Source of the DNA: Bombyx mori | Lineage: Eukaryota; Arthropoda; Insecta; Lepidoptera; Bombycidae | Assembly (NCBI RefSeq): GCF_030269925.1 | Contig: NC_085107.1 | Coordinates: 11,222,001 to 11,286,000 of the forward strand | Direction of reading: 5' to 3' | DNA: 64,000 nucleotides | Shown: piece after piece, positions 11,470 through 22,554 of the stretch | Position numbering within the stretch: position 1 is the stretch's first letter | Layout: the number at the start of each line of letters is the position of its first letter | The notes under the pieces: model-generated | What the model was told of the DNA's origin: nothing | Databases searched by the model: none | What the model saw: the letters and a program-made list of their open reading frames with translations, nothing else | Program-made: the position numbers and the translations under genes

Positions 11470-12290
11470 GTATGTATGTAGGTATATAGCTCTCATGGGG
11501 TAAATTAATGTGTTTAGTCTTTTGATAAAACGCTTTAGAATAAAAATATTAAAGTATATTAGCAATAAGAGTTATTTTAGTCAGGCTACGCTCCGATGGG
11601 CCAATAAAAATAATTCGGATGACGCCGAGCCCCCGTGACCTGGCACACATCAGTTGGCGCCAGCCGCCGGCAACTGTGACATACTTTTCAAGCTGAAATT
11701 TCCTAATTAATCCGAAATATAATAAAAATGTGTTAAATAACGATGACACTTGCAGTTTTTTCATAATCTTCAAAAAAAAAACTGTATATAATGCAAAAAC
11801 TTCACTAAAAATATGGCTCCGAAAAATCATACGAGCCTTATAATTCGAATTTCATTCTTACATTTCAAACTATAATTGTCTCGATTAAAACATTATATAC
11901 TCGTACAACATACTTCAGCGAATAAATGAAAAAATATTTAAATCAGCATTGCTGTCTTTTTCGCACACACTGACTAAATGCCAATGTGTTTAGCTGTAAG
12001 ATCACTAGTTTCAATTATATAATGAAAGAAGAGGGAATCTTTATTCCTACCATACATAGACTTCTGTCACAAATCGTTTAAGTTGACATAGTACATAGTT
12101 TTTGTTAAAAGTTCAATTCCAGCAATAGTATACTTCCTGTGGAATGTACACTCTTGGTTTTACGTAACTCAAAAATAAAATAATTTATAATTATAATTTA
12201 TGGATATAAATTTTCTTCATTGTAACACTTTTTCATTCGTCTAAAACATTTTTGAAAATATAAGAATTAACTACATAATGTATACTTTTA
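11470..12290. other. stretch without a supported gene
   Basis: A 93-residue minus-strand ORF (11549-11830) crosses a GC-richer patch at about 11590-11680, but shows no family signature. It may be part of an old repeat. Confidence 0.3.
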
Positions 12291-12294
12291 CAAG

Positions 12295-12477
12295 TTATTT
12301 TTGAAAGCTGTCACGGCCTCTTCCGGCCTCATGATGGATAAAAGCTGTAACAGAATCTTTGATTTTTTTCTTATTTCTGCCCTTATCCCACATTTTGTGA
12401 GATCGGCGCAGCCTCTTATCATTTGGCACAGGGATTTGAGCTTTACGATCAGCCGCTTGCATGGCGTCAACCATCAT
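12295..12477 (-). CDS. possible terminal exon or decayed ORF, unknown
   Basis: This is a 60-residue basic, hydrophilic reading frame (MMVDAMQAADRKAQIPVPN..., RLRRSHKMWDKGRNKKK) with a clean stop. It starts 28 bases from the left end of the maT element at 12505. A maT insertion would therefore have separated it from anything upstream. The amino-acid composition is more protein-like than its AT-rich surroundings. I recognise no domain. It could be the last exon of a host gene, a retrocopy remnant, or chance. Confidence 0.18.
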   Translation of the reverse strand: MMVDAMQAADRKAQIPVPNDKRLRRSHKMWDKGRNKKKIKDSVTAFIHHEAGRGRDSFQK

Positions 12478-12504
12478 TGGGTTAAATGTCCAATAATTAT
12501 AATA

Positions 12505-13795
12505 CTTAGTCTGGCCATAAATACTGTTACAATTAAAAATAAACATAATATTACATTTGAATTTGGAATCTGTCATTTTTATATGATTGCTCATTGAGTT
12601 TTCTCATTTTGGCGCCAATACATTGTACAATATTTTGCGATATTAAAATGGAGTGGAGTAATAAAGAGAACCGAATCGCTGTGATTGCATTACACAAAGG
12701 TATGGAGCCAAATGCAATTTTTAAAACTCTCCATACGCTTGGTATTAGTAAAATGTTTGTGTACTATGGCTATTAATAGGTGCAATGAGACCTTATTTGT
12801 TTGTGACAGAAAAAGGTCTGGCCGTCCACGTAGTGTTCGTACGAAAAAGGTGGTCAAAGCAGCAAGGGAAAGAATTCGAAGAAATCCTGTCCGAAAGCAA
12901 AAGATTGTATTTCGGGAGATGAAGATAGCACCCAGAACCATGTCGCGTATTTTAAAAGATGACTTAGGACTTGCAGCCTATAAGATACATACTGGTCATT
13001 TCTTAACTGATAATTTAAAAGAGAATAGGGTGGTAAAATCGAAACAACTACTGAAGCGGTACGCAAAGGGAGGTCATAGAAAAATTTTATTTACGGATGA
13101 GATTTTTTTTACAATTGAGCAACATTTTAACAAACAAAATGACCGTATTTGTGCTCAAAGCTCTAAGGAAGCTTCCCAATTAGTCGACAGAGTGCAACGT
13201 GGGCACTAACCGACTTCAGTGATGGTTTGGTGGGGTATTAGCTTAGCTTAGCTTATTAAAAAGGTATCAAAACATCGGCACAAGTGTATCAAGATACCAT
13301 TCTTGAGAAGGTAATGAAGCCCCTTAACAACACCATGTTCAATAATCAAGAATGGTCCCTCCAGCAAGACTCCGCGCCAGGTCATAAAGCTCGGTCTACT
13401 CAGTCTTGGTTGGAAACGACCGTTTCGGACTTCATCAGAGCTGAAGACTGGCCGTCGTTTAGTCCTGATCTTAAACCGCTGGATTATGATTTATGGTCAG
13501 TTTTAGAGAGTACGGCTTGCTCTAAACGCCATGATAATTTGGAGTCCCTAAAACAATCCGTACGATTGGGAGTGAAAAATTTTCCCATGGAGAGAGTGCG
13601 TGCTTCTATTGATAACTGGCCTCAACGTTTAAAGGACTGTATCGCAGCCAATGGAGACCACTTCGAATAAGCTTTTTATACTTTAAATTGTTTTATATTG
13701 TATGTATGTATTAAACTAACACACTGTAAAAGTAATGAATGTTATTGGCAATAGATTTTTTTTTCCTTTGTCTCAGTATTTATGGCAAGACTAAG
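12505..13795 (+). mobile_element. maT (DD37D) element with both terminal repeats
   Basis: The left terminal repeat is cttagtctggccataaatac (from 12505) and the right end is its near-inverted match ending at 13795. A TA dinucleotide, the usual target, sits at the left edge (12503-12504). At the right edge it is lost or mutated. The length of about 1.29 kb is that of a complete maT element. Confidence 0.8.
12648..13670 (+). pseudogene. decayed maT transposase
   Basis: The gene would start at ATG 12648 (MEWSNKENRIAVIALHKG) and end in NGDHFE-stop at 13670. Readable parts are the helix-turn-helix (TLGISKMFVY), the GRPRSVRT linker, LLKRYAKGGHRKILFTDE with the first catalytic aspartate, LQQDSAPGHKARSTQSWL with the second, and DWPSFSPDLKPLDYDLW with the third. 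Lesions are a frameshift near 12770, a stop after VQRGH at 13207, and a short deletion after MVWWGIS near 13250. It is the likely parent lineage of the deleted copy at 59008. Confidence 0.8.
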
Positions 13796-14054
13796 AAGAT
13801 AAGGATGAACTTTATCCGGCCGGTTATTTTTCTATAATCAGTTTTTAATTCTATGATTTGCATTTTATTATTTAAAACATTCACACTAAAATGTGGATTT
13901 TCGAATACCCAAAAGATAAAAATATCACATTATATTCGTTTTTCTGTTCTACATTATTGTAAAATCATTAAGAAAATAATTAATTCGCATGGTGCGAGAA
14001 TCCAGGCTGTGTATGGGTTGGGTCACGAGCCTCCACATATTCACAAGCAAATAA

Positions 14055-14169
14055 ATAGTACATTGTGCACCAAGGGAAAAAAGTTGGACATTTTCTCCCG
14101 CGTGTAAAATTGCAATGGCAAATATGCTGGAGAAAAAGTCCAACTTTTCTCCCGAGGTGCACATACTAT
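14055..14169. repeat. inverted repeat made of two hairpin motifs
   Basis: Arms at 14055-14098 (atagta..., gtgcacc, gggaaaaaagttgg, acattttctcc) and 14129-14169 (its imperfect reverse complement) can pair over about 40 bases around a 30-base loop. Each arm also contains its own smaller palindrome of the form GGGAGAAAAGT...ACTTTTCTCCC. The same palindromic motif occurs at 14474-14547. Confidence 0.7.
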
Positions 14170-14473
14170 TTTTCTCTTACCAGGCCGAAAATTCGTGGAG
14201 TACCGAGCCGGGGTCCAGGGGCAAAGCCCTGGCCTACTCCTTAAAATAACAATTTGATTGTTTTTTAATTTTTAAATAAACTCCTACTAATTGAATAAGA
14301 ACTGTCTGATGAACTCATCTTTGTTTAATACTTCACTATTAAATTTTATTGCCATTTGTTTATTTCACTTTTAAACTAAACACAATATTGCAAATTACCC
14401 GAGCACAACAATGGCGGAGAATTTTAGGTGCATGAGAGCAGACATAGACTCTAACGCGCATGCGCACTTGTAC

Positions 14474-14547
14474 CCAGGAAGAAAAAGTTACACTTTCATC
14501 CCTGTATAGCGGGAGGAAAAGTTACACTTTCTTCCCTGTACAGCGGG
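14474..14547. repeat. tandem pair of palindromic units, about 36 bp each
   Basis: Two near-identical units share the core aaaagttacacttt(c) followed by tccctgta(t/c)agcggg. Each is an imperfect palindrome related to the arms at 14055-14169. A third, more diverged unit may follow (cgggacgaaaaccgaactttcgg). No protein signature is present. Confidence 0.65.
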
Positions 14548-14569
14548 ACGAAAACCGAACTTTCGGCGT

Positions 14570-16059
14570 AGGTAGGAGAAAAATTAATCTTGCTTGCCAT
14601 GTTCCCGATGCATTAGTGCGTTATGTGTTATTTTATCTTAAGGTAAGATCTTGCAGACAGATCCCACTTGCAAGGAAGAAAGAAATATCCTGACGGAGCT
14701 TCTTCCACACAATAATCTTTCCTGCTACAAATTGAAAGAAAACAATTGAAACATGATTACCCACGACAAAATATGAAAAATATTGATTTCTTGTGTTTTA
14801 TAAAAAGAAATTCAAAGAAGAGAGAGCAGTGAATAGTTTTCACTGTGGCTATGCATATTATTATTTATTTTATACTCAAGAAATGTTCGTTGAACATTGA
14901 AACTCTCGATCCCAAAACTATTCTAAAGACTAAAATCTAATAAAGAAAAAATATGCAAAATAGCAGCAAGTAAAGTAGAATTACGCAACGTCTTAGTTTT
15001 TCTCAACACACAACAATTCAAGATTGTCATTGCAGCGTTACGAAACTACTCGTACTGATTTCTCAAACAGTTTATGCCGTATGTGGCACAATTTCTTGAA
15101 AGTTATTTAGCTACAGGGACCTTTTCGGCGGTTTCCACATTTTCAGGGCTACAGGACTGTTGTTTCCGTGTTCATTTCATCAGAAACTTGTAAGTTAAGA
15201 CCGTTCGTTAAGGGTAAATCACATTTATCAAATGTATTTTTTGGTCTATTAATAATACACATAATGAATTTTGTCTTTCGACAAAATATAAGATTTCTTA
15301 TTTCACATCAGAAAAGAACTCCCTATATCGATTAGATATGTGTATATGTCTCAAAATAAGAAAAAACAAAGAACGTGTAAAGTAACGATAAAATCTTGTC
15401 TCTTTTTTATTTAATTTCAATATACGTCGATTCGGGGACTCCGTGAGTTTATCCCATGGACTCCATTTTTGTCGATATATTTTAATATAAAATTTGCATC
15501 ATGATACTATTCCATTTATCCCAGAAGATGTATAGGAAGAGCCAAGATGTATAGGTATATTTTTTCTTTCTTATAATATGCACTTTTTTATTTAGCTATG
15601 GGTAATGAACACATAAAGTTTCAAACAGCCAGAGTTTTAACTTTTATTAAATCTCAATATCTTATTAAAATATCAAACCAAAGTAAACTTCCTCTTCCCA
15701 TAGTACTACCTCCGGAAAAGAGTATTACTTTTCGAGTGTATGTATACGAACCATTTAGATTGATTCTAAAACATTGCCTATATTTAGTCGTCTCTGGTAC
15801 GAAAAATAGAAGGGCTATAAGTCGGATTATTTTGTTTTAAATATATAAATATGGGCACCAAACGTTAGTTCCTTAAACCTAATGACAACTGTATACATCT
15901 ATGTAGAAAATATTAATTTACTAAAACTTATTTAACACATGTAAAAAAAAAATGTTTCACTGAATAATCCATTGCTAGTATTTCACTTTTACTATTTCAG
16001 TATGTGAATAGAGCTTTGAAATTTTGCATTGTGTATGTTATTTATTTTTAATATTATTA
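14570..16059. other. AT-rich stretch; one unknown 80-residue ORF
   Basis: The only ORF of note is plus-strand 15598-15840 (MGNEHIKFQTARVL...). It shows no recognisable domain, and the flanks give no sign of splice sites or a promoter, so I leave it uncalled. Confidence 0.3.
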
Positions 16060-16352
16060 TTATAGTAGTGGGTCAATGCCGGCCTCTTTTAATAATTGAA
16101 GACCCTTCCCTCCTTGCTTTAACGTGTGAACCCAGTCACCTGTGTTGACATCCGCAGAGCAATTTACAGCCGGGAATTGCAGTATCATTGATATGCAGGA
16201 TGAAGCAACTAAACGAAGGCCCGGTGCCTTGGGGGAGCCTGCATCATGATTGAGTATGATATAATCAAGGGTACCGGTAAAGTTAAATGTTCTAAATACC
16301 AGTATACCAATTGCTTGTAATTCTATTCTATTGGTGATAAATTCGTCCGCGC
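16060..16352 (-). CDS. probable 3'-terminal coding exon of an unidentified host gene
   Basis: The minus-strand frame is open for about 96 codons, reads like a folded protein and ends in TAA. It includes DEFITNRIELQAIGILVF, TFNFTGTLDYIILN, GLRLVASSCISMILQF, NTGDWVHTLKQGGKG and LLKEAGIDPLL. An AATAAA polyadenylation signal lies about 20 bases beyond the stop. Immediately upstream the frame closes with TAA at a ttaag/G acceptor-like site, preceded by a ctaac-like branch sequence. That is the layout expected of a last exon. The leucine-rich helical character would suit an ARM/HEAT-type protein, but I cannot name the family. No transposon motif is present. Upstream exons would lie at higher coordinates, and I could not find a convincing partner. 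Confidence 0.5.
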
Positions 16353-16720
16353 CTTAACATAACGGTTAACGATTATTAACTACGTAACAATTAAGTACCT
16401 ATGGCTTCTGTAATTGAGAGCTCATGTCCTTAGTATTTCGTAACAACAACAGGTCTTTCGTTCAATTCAGACTTTTCCAGAGGTAGCTACTAAGTGGAAG
16501 ACGAATTAAAGCATCTGCTTTTAGTCACACAATTTAAGACAATCTTACAATGTTTGATGAAATTCAATTTGTAAGCGAAAGAAACAACAAGAAAAGATCA
16601 TGTCAGTTCCAATGTTTCATGTTTGTTGGCTCTTAGCCGGAGAACAAATGTTTTGTGTACAAATAATCAGCGCGTTTAGTCTCTGTTTACCTTAACTCAC
16701 CGACCTTTAAAGAAGACTAG

Positions 16721-16926
16721 CAAGCCCTCAAATTAAAAGTACATATTGTGGTGGCAGTTGTATTGCTTCATGCAACAAGTGGGATGAAGATATTGCTATA
16801 TCTTCATCCCACTTGTTGGAGCTGTGTGGTGATACAAGAAGGAAAGTTAAACCCACTGTCGTTTTTAAAACCAGGTCGGCTGAGATGAAGCTTTTGAAGA
16901 CCACATCAAAAAATTATAACTTTTAG
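16721..16926 (+). other. reading frame open on both strands around a perfect hairpin
   Basis: On the plus strand a frame opens after an acceptor-like actag and runs to TAG at 16924. It reads as plausible protein (STYCGGSCIASCNKWDED, LELCGDTRRKVKPTVVFK, EMKLLKTTSKNYNF). On the minus strand the same DNA is also open, with mostly G or C in third positions (DVVFKSFISADLVLKTTV, LLVSPHSSNKWDED, HEAIQLPPQY). Only one can be real, and the inverted duplication in the middle means that either may be a rearranged remnant. I do not recognise either product. Confidence 0.25.
16773..16818. repeat. perfect 21-bp inverted repeat with 4-base loop
   Basis: Arms at 16773-16793 and 16798-16818 are exact reverse complements (caacaagtgggatgaagata plus one base), separated by tgct. 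Such perfection implies a recent origin, for example by template switching, or selection for the structure. The hairpin is shorter, with a tighter loop, than usual for a microRNA precursor. Confidence 0.95.
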
Positions 16927-17014
16927 GCTTTGGCAACAAGATTAACAAACATATTTTTCAAACGTTATCTGTCCGTTGATTTCCTACTGTCCATCGGTCC
17001 GACAATAATTAATA

Positions 17015-18085
17015 GGGGTTAAAGTATGAAATTGGCGTTTTACTGTCTATTACAATACATTTTTGTTGTGAAACTTTTTTCAAATGGTACCTACAAGGTT
17101 CTTCTTTTAAAAAATGCGCAACATTCTATTATAATCGACTTTCAGTTGTTTTTGTTTTCATCTTAGACAAGGAAGATGGATACTTCAAAAATTTGTGTGA
17201 TTTTTTCTGACGCGGAACTAACGCTGCAGAAACAGCTCCCAATATCACTGTTGCGTTTGGACAGGGGACTACTAATGAATGCACCGTGAGATTTTGGTTT
17301 AAACGCTTTCGCGATGGAAATTTTGATTTGATGAACGAACCACGTGGAAGGCGACCTCCCACATATGTAAATAAAAATGAACTGAATGAAATGGTGGAAG
17401 CCGATCCGAGCCAAACTACCCAGGAATTAGCGGCATGGTTTAACGTTACCTTAACAACAATATTGACTCATTTGCGTCCAATCAATGAAATATAAAAATA
17501 TTAAAAACGGGTGTCTCATGATTTGACTGATCTGCAGAAAGAAACGCGTGTTGAAACTTGTGTTACCGCCGCAACAGTGTACTAAGTACCTACAGTATAG
17601 TGTACGGTGCAAATCTTACCAATAAAAAGGTAATGGTAACTGTTTGGTGGTCTCAGCATGGTGTTATTCGCTATAGCTTTCTCCGATTTGGTCAAGCAAT
17701 AATGGCTGATGTCTACTGTGCCGAACTCCGAACAATGATAGCAAAACTTGCAGTGAAACAGCCCCGACTCATGAATCAACCTTCACCATTACTGCTCCAT
17801 GATAACGCGAGACCTCATACAGCACGAGAAACTATTTTAACTCTACAGGAACTGCAATTAGAAACCATTTGTCACCCTCAATATTCGCCAGACCTTGCTT
17901 GAACAGACTACCATTTTTATTCGTGATTTGGACAATTTTCTACGTGATAAAAAGTTTTCTTCCGAGGAGGCAGCACAAAATGCTTTCACACTGTTTGTAG
18001 AATCTAGATCACCAAAGATCTATCACAAAGGCATAAATCACCTTCCCATTAGATGGCAGCAATGTATAGATAATAATGGTAATCA
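17015..18085 (+). pseudogene. mariner (DD34D) copy A, truncated and internally deleted
   Basis: The 5' terminal repeat ggggttaaagtatgaaattg starts at 17015 after a TA. The transposase would start at ATG 17175 (MDTSKI). Readable segments are VRFWFKRFRDGNFDLMNEPR and TQELAAWFNVTLTTILTHLR (DNA-binding half), then KVMVTVWWSQHGVI, LLLHDNARPHTA with the second aspartate, and SPDLA-stop-TDY near the third. A deletion between VETCVT and TNKKVMV removes the whole first catalytic block. The element has no 3' terminal repeat. Similarity ends at about 18085. Confidence 0.85.
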
Positions 18086-18516
18086 CTTAAGCCATTTTTA
18101 TAACGTTTGCAACTCACAATACCTACCTAACCTATACCTTAGAAAAGACTAAATGATGTATAAAATACTCTTCCAATATAAAAAAATACGTAATAATAGA
18201 ACAAAATTATTTTAATTTACTATGTATCTATTAAGTAAACGGTTGTAAATGAGCTACAAACCAAACACAATATTATTTGACGTTCTGTCATGCGTTTCTA
18301 TTTGACCTTGGTCTTTACTCTTAGTTTCAATGTTATATAATTGAAACGACGTTGAAGTTAGGTTTCCGAGAGCATTTTAATAACGATGGACAACTTTTTT
18401 TTTTCTATATCTGTAAATTTGTATTAAGCATGAAACAATTTACAAGAAATATTATAGAAAAAAACAAAAATAAAACTTGCACAGAAAAGTTTCCGAATTG
18501 GAAAAACAAAGCAATT
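18086..18516. other. spacer between two inverted mariner copies
   Basis: No element is recognised. A short plus-strand ORF at 18352-18660 runs into the antisense of the neighbouring mariner and is not a gene. Confidence 0.4.
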
Positions 18517-19187
18517 TATTACGGTTATCGTAAAGAATCTACTTTTCATGACATGTCACATGTCACAGTTCGATCCAATATTCCTTCATTTCTGTATCGA
18601 TTCATCAAGGCAACACAAGTTTCAACACGCGTTTCTATCTGCAGACTAGTAAAATCATGAGGCACCCATTTTTCATATTTTTATATTTTATCGATTTGTC
18701 GCAAATGAGTCAATATTATTGGTAACGTAACGTTATACCATGCCGCTAATTCCTGGGTAGTTTGCCTTGGATCGGCTTCCACCATCTCTTTCAATTCATT
18801 GTTATTCACATGTGTGGGCGGTCTTCCACATGGTTCGTTCTTCAAATTAAAATTTTCATCACGAAAGCGTTTATACCAAAATCGCACCTCAGTCATCGCA
18901 GTCCTCTCTTCAAACGCAACATTAATATTACGAGCTGTTTCTGCAGCGCTAGTTCCGCGTCGGAACTCTTATTCAAAAACTACTCGAATTTTCGAAGTAT
19001 CCATCTTTCTTGCCTAAACTGAATAAAAAAAAACAACTGAAACTCGATAATCGAATGTAGCACATTTTAAAAAAAAAGACTCATAGGTATAATTTGAAAA
19101 ACTTTCACTCAAAATTCAAATCGTAAAGGTCCTACGTCAATTCGGAGTATCTATTACAATAAAACGGCAATTTCATACTTTAACCCC
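18517..19187 (-). pseudogene. mariner (DD34D) copy B, 5' half only
   Basis: The terminal repeat ends at 19187 next to TA (19188-19189), and the transposase start (MDTSKI) is at 19004. The readable DNA-binding half includes VRFWYKRFRDENFNLKNEP and EADPRQTTQELAAWYNV. The first catalytic block is spoiled by a small insertion within CDEKW. Similarity stops at about 18517 after the YDN segment, so the second half is missing. Copies A and B face each other about 430 bp apart. Confidence 0.85.
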
Positions 19188-19225
19188 TATAATAATCCTC
19201 GAGGAGGGATCCTCGCTTCGTTTCC

Positions 19226-20500
19226 TCACTGCTGAGGGTCGTGACCATTATACTTCCACATGATTTTACTCCTTGTAATGTCCCGCCAGCACCTCCGATC
19301 ATTGGCCGCATGAAGGGCGTCGTGGAATGGGATCTCTAGTGTGGTGCGGATTTGGTCGAACCACCTTGTCGGACTGCGCCCGCGCGGTCTCTTTCCTTCG
19401 ATCTTTCCTGTCACGAATAGTCTCTCTAAGCTATCCGGTGTTTTTCGAGCAATATCACCAAAGTACTCGAGTGCGAGGCGAAGGCAGAGTGTGGACAGTC
19501 TTGTCTTGATCTGCAGTTGATCTAAGATAGACAGATTGCTTCTCTTCGCTATCCAAGGTATCCGGAGCATTCTTCTCCAGCATCACATCTCAAAAGCATC
19601 CACGCGTTTGCGATCAGCCGCTTTAAGGGTCCAGGTCTCCGCTCCGTACAGAAAAATGGAAAAGACCAGAGTGAGCACCAGTTTTATCTTTGTTTTCTGG
19701 GTAATATTACGGTCCTTTCAGATTTTACCGAGCTGGGTCATGGCTCCCTTTACCATTCCGATACGCCGTCATATTTCAGGTTCGTTGGATCCGGTATAAT
19801 GTTGGAGCCTATGTAAATAAAGTTGTCAACAAGCTCAAGGTTTAGTGTTCCACTAAGGTCCAACTTTTTTGTGCGATCAACGACCATGATTTTAGTTTTG
19901 GATCTGTTGATGGCGAGTCCCATCTCCAACCCTATGTGCTCCATTCTGTTTAAAAGCTCTGTCATCTCTGCTTCTGTTGTGGCAAGCAGAGTTGTGTCAC
20001 TTGCATAGCGCAAGTTCGTCACTCTGACACCACCTATAGTCATGCCTCCATCCCAGTTTTCTAGGGTCTTACGCATGATGTATTCGCCGTATATATTAAA
20101 TAGAATGGGTGATGAATACACCCCTGGCGAACTCCTCTTCTGAAATTTAAATGGTTTGACATAGTGCTGTTGATCCTTACAGTGTCCTGACTGCCATAGT
20201 ACAGGGATTAGAGAAGAGCTATAAGGTGCATGGGTACTCTGAGTTCTTGTAGGACCCGCCATAAGCAATTCTAGCCAACGCAGTCAAACGCCTTGCTTAA
20301 CGAAGCATAGGATAACAGGTGTATCGAATTCGTAGCATCTTTCTACTAATTGTCGGATGTTTAGGATCTGCTCACGAGTACCTCTGCCTATGACAAAGCC
20401 AGCCTGTTCCTGTGGGATTTGCCAATCCAGAAAGTATCGGATTCTGGAATTGATAATATGCAGTAGGATTTTACTTGCATGTGAGATAAGAGCCAGGGTC
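19226..20500 (-). pseudogene. RTE-type LINE reverse transcriptase, 5'-truncated and broken
   Basis: The minus-strand reading from 20500 gives QEQAGFVIGRGTREQILNI (a reverse transcriptase core motif), then PILFNIYGEYIMRKTLENW, then VTNLRYASDTTLLATTEAE at the catalytic site. The conserved C-terminus of RTE elements follows: FGDIARKTPDSLERLFVTGK, KRPRGRSPTRWFDQIR, ANDRRCWRDIT, GHDPQQ-stop. The YADD catalytic motif is YASD, so the first aspartate is lost. There are also frameshifts between 19570 and 19750 and near 20270. The endonuclease domain is absent because the copy starts inside the reverse transcriptase. Confidence 0.85.
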
Positions 20501-21040
20501 CTATTATAATAAATAAGTATAAATATAATGTAAGTGCGGTCACACAGTATATCTTACCACTACTAGTAAATGCGGGTTAGGAATTACAGTATGTTAGAAA
20601 TATAATTATGAACAACTTCTTCTGATACTTCGGTAAATCTTTTAGACGTCTTAACCACGGCATATACGGCAAAAGATAAAGTGGTTCTATGCTACGTCGA
20701 CACTACACAGCCAAAGAGTAGTCAGTGTTATGTTCCCCCTGGGTAAAGTATGTGTTAAACCCTTAATATTAAAAATTAGTCAACATCGTTTATGCTCCAC
20801 GTAACTACCACTAATTTTATGAAAAAATTCCGGTGAATTTTCAAAAAAAATTCATTAGTTTCATTCATTTTTGCTTTCATTTGTGTCCTAATTCCCAAAA
20901 GTCAAATACAACAGTGAATAAAAAAACGCACTATGAAAGTATGCAAAATGTAATAAATTAATATTTAATAAAAACAAATTATAACACGACATTCTTAATT
21001 AAATCTTAATAGGAGCTTTTTTTGTGTCCAGTACGCTCGA
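20501..21040. other. AT-rich spacer
   Basis: No gene or repeat recognised between the RTE fragment and the maT element. Confidence 0.4.
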
Positions 21041-21042
21041 TA

Positions 21043-22349
21043 CCTAGTCAGGTCATAAATTCTGTCACATGTTTAATGTAAAATAATTGAAACAAGTTAA
21101 TTCATTATGTAAACATTCATATACCAAAATGAACTTAACAAAACATAGATTCTTATGACACTAAAGTTTATTCAAAATGACCCCCGTGATTTTGAATACA
21201 GGCCTTCAATCTGCGCGGCCAGTCGTCTATCGCAGCACGAACGAGGTCCATGTCAATATCGGCGGCTGCCTTAATCAAGGATGTCTTGAGTGACTCCAAA
21301 TTGGGATGAGGCTTTGAGCACGCCTTTTCCTCCAAGTGTTGCCATATCTTGTAATCTAACGGATTCAAATCTGGACTGGAGGAGGGCCAGTCTTCGTGCC
21401 GGATGAAGTCGATTTCACGCGCCGCCAGCCAGTCTTGTGTGCTCTTCGCTCTATGAGTTGGTGACGAATCTTGTTGGAATACCCAGTGCCTGTTATTGAA
21501 CATGGTATGAGAAACAGGTTCCACAAGGTTCGTCAGGACTGTATTTTGATACACAACTGCATTCGTTTTTACACCTTTCTCACAAAAATGTACCTCTGTT
21601 AAGCCCCAATAAGAAACTCTCACCATACCATGAGCGAGGATGGAAAATGACCTCGTTGGACACGCGGAATACGGTTGCTCGCTTCTTCACTACTGTGTGC
21701 GTACACCTTATCATTTTGTCTGTTGTAGCTCTCTTCTACGGTAAAAATTTTTTCATCCGAAAAAAGAATTTCCCGATATTTTTTTCCCGCGTACCGCTTC
21801 AACAAAGCGCGGCATCTCTTCAGTCTCAGGTCCATTAGACGAGCATTCAAACGATGTCCTGTTTTTCTTCGATATGCCCGAAGCCCTAAGTCTTCATTTA
21901 ACACCCTTTTCACCGTGGTTCTGCTTAACCCCATCTGAAGGGCCAACAGTTTCTGCTTACGTTTCGGATTTCTTTGAATTCGCGCCTTCACAGCTTTTAT
22001 CACTGCTGGAGTCCTAACAGACCGAGGGCGACCACTTCTTGACCTGTCATCTACACTAGAGTCTTCATTGTATCGTTTGATGGTACGATAAACGAATCTT
22101 TTGGTTATATTCAAATTTTTCAGTATGTTAAAAATTTGAATTGGCGCGTAACCGCAACGATGCAACGCAATAACTGCAACACGGTCTTCTTTAAGCGTCC
22201 ACTCCATATTTAAAAATGAGTAAAATTCTAAAAAGTATACATTTTTATTTTCATGAACAATTCGAAATTCGAATTCAATAAACTTTTTTGTGGCCAGCAT
22301 TCTAAAAGAAAAGTTTTTACTGTGTGACAATACTTATGACCTGACTAGT
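21043..22349 (-). mobile_element. complete maT (DD37D) element, copy 1
   Basis: Terminal inverted repeats (cctagtcaggtcataaattc at 21043; its complement ending gacctgactagt at 22349) are flanked on both sides by TA (21041-21042 and 22350-22351), the duplicated target of this superfamily. The length is 1307 bp. It is nearly identical to the element at 24999-26290. The ends look competent for mobilisation, but the internal gene is frameshifted. Confidence 0.9.
21168..22207 (-). pseudogene. maT transposase with a single 1-base deletion
   Basis: The gene starts at ATG 22207 (MEWTLKEDRVAVIALHRCG) and ends in NHGGHFE-stop at 21168. It spans 1040 bases, one short of the 1041 expected for 346 codons plus stop. 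Domains in order are a helix-turn-helix (LNITKRFVYRTIKRY), a GRPRSVRT linker, a second DNA-binding helix (LGLRAYRRKTGH), LFSDEK with the first catalytic aspartate, QQDSSPTHRAKSTQDWL with the second, and SPDLNPLDY with the third. Exactly 37 residues separate the last two aspartates, which defines the maT (DD37D) group. The only lesion I see is the missing base after SSLMVW, near 21620. Confidence 0.9.
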
Positions 22350-22554
22350 TAATTAAAAGAGAAATTAAAGATGTTATTGTGTTCTTCTAAATATGTCCAT
22401 GAGTAAGTCAATAATGAATCAATCGAAAAAGAGATTTCCCAAATCTTACGCAGGAACTTTGAATATTTCCGGGATAGCAAGTGGCCCAAGTTATTTTTTG
22501 AGTAACGATTTCTCTCTATATAGGTATATACTTCTGCCAAAATCAGTTCAAGCC

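Noticed and set aside
14200..14240. ggggtccaggggcaaagccctgg, which looks like bacterial repeat or contamination sequence
   Set aside because: It sits in continuous silkmoth-type DNA next to related hairpins, and nothing bacterial flanks it.
16773..16818. MicroRNA precursor
   Set aside because: The 21-bp perfect stem with a 4-base loop is too short for normal processing. I kept it as a hairpin only.
21647..21838. 63-residue plus-strand ORFs at 21647 and 25589
   Set aside because: They are antisense to the maT transposase and identical between copies only because the elements are.
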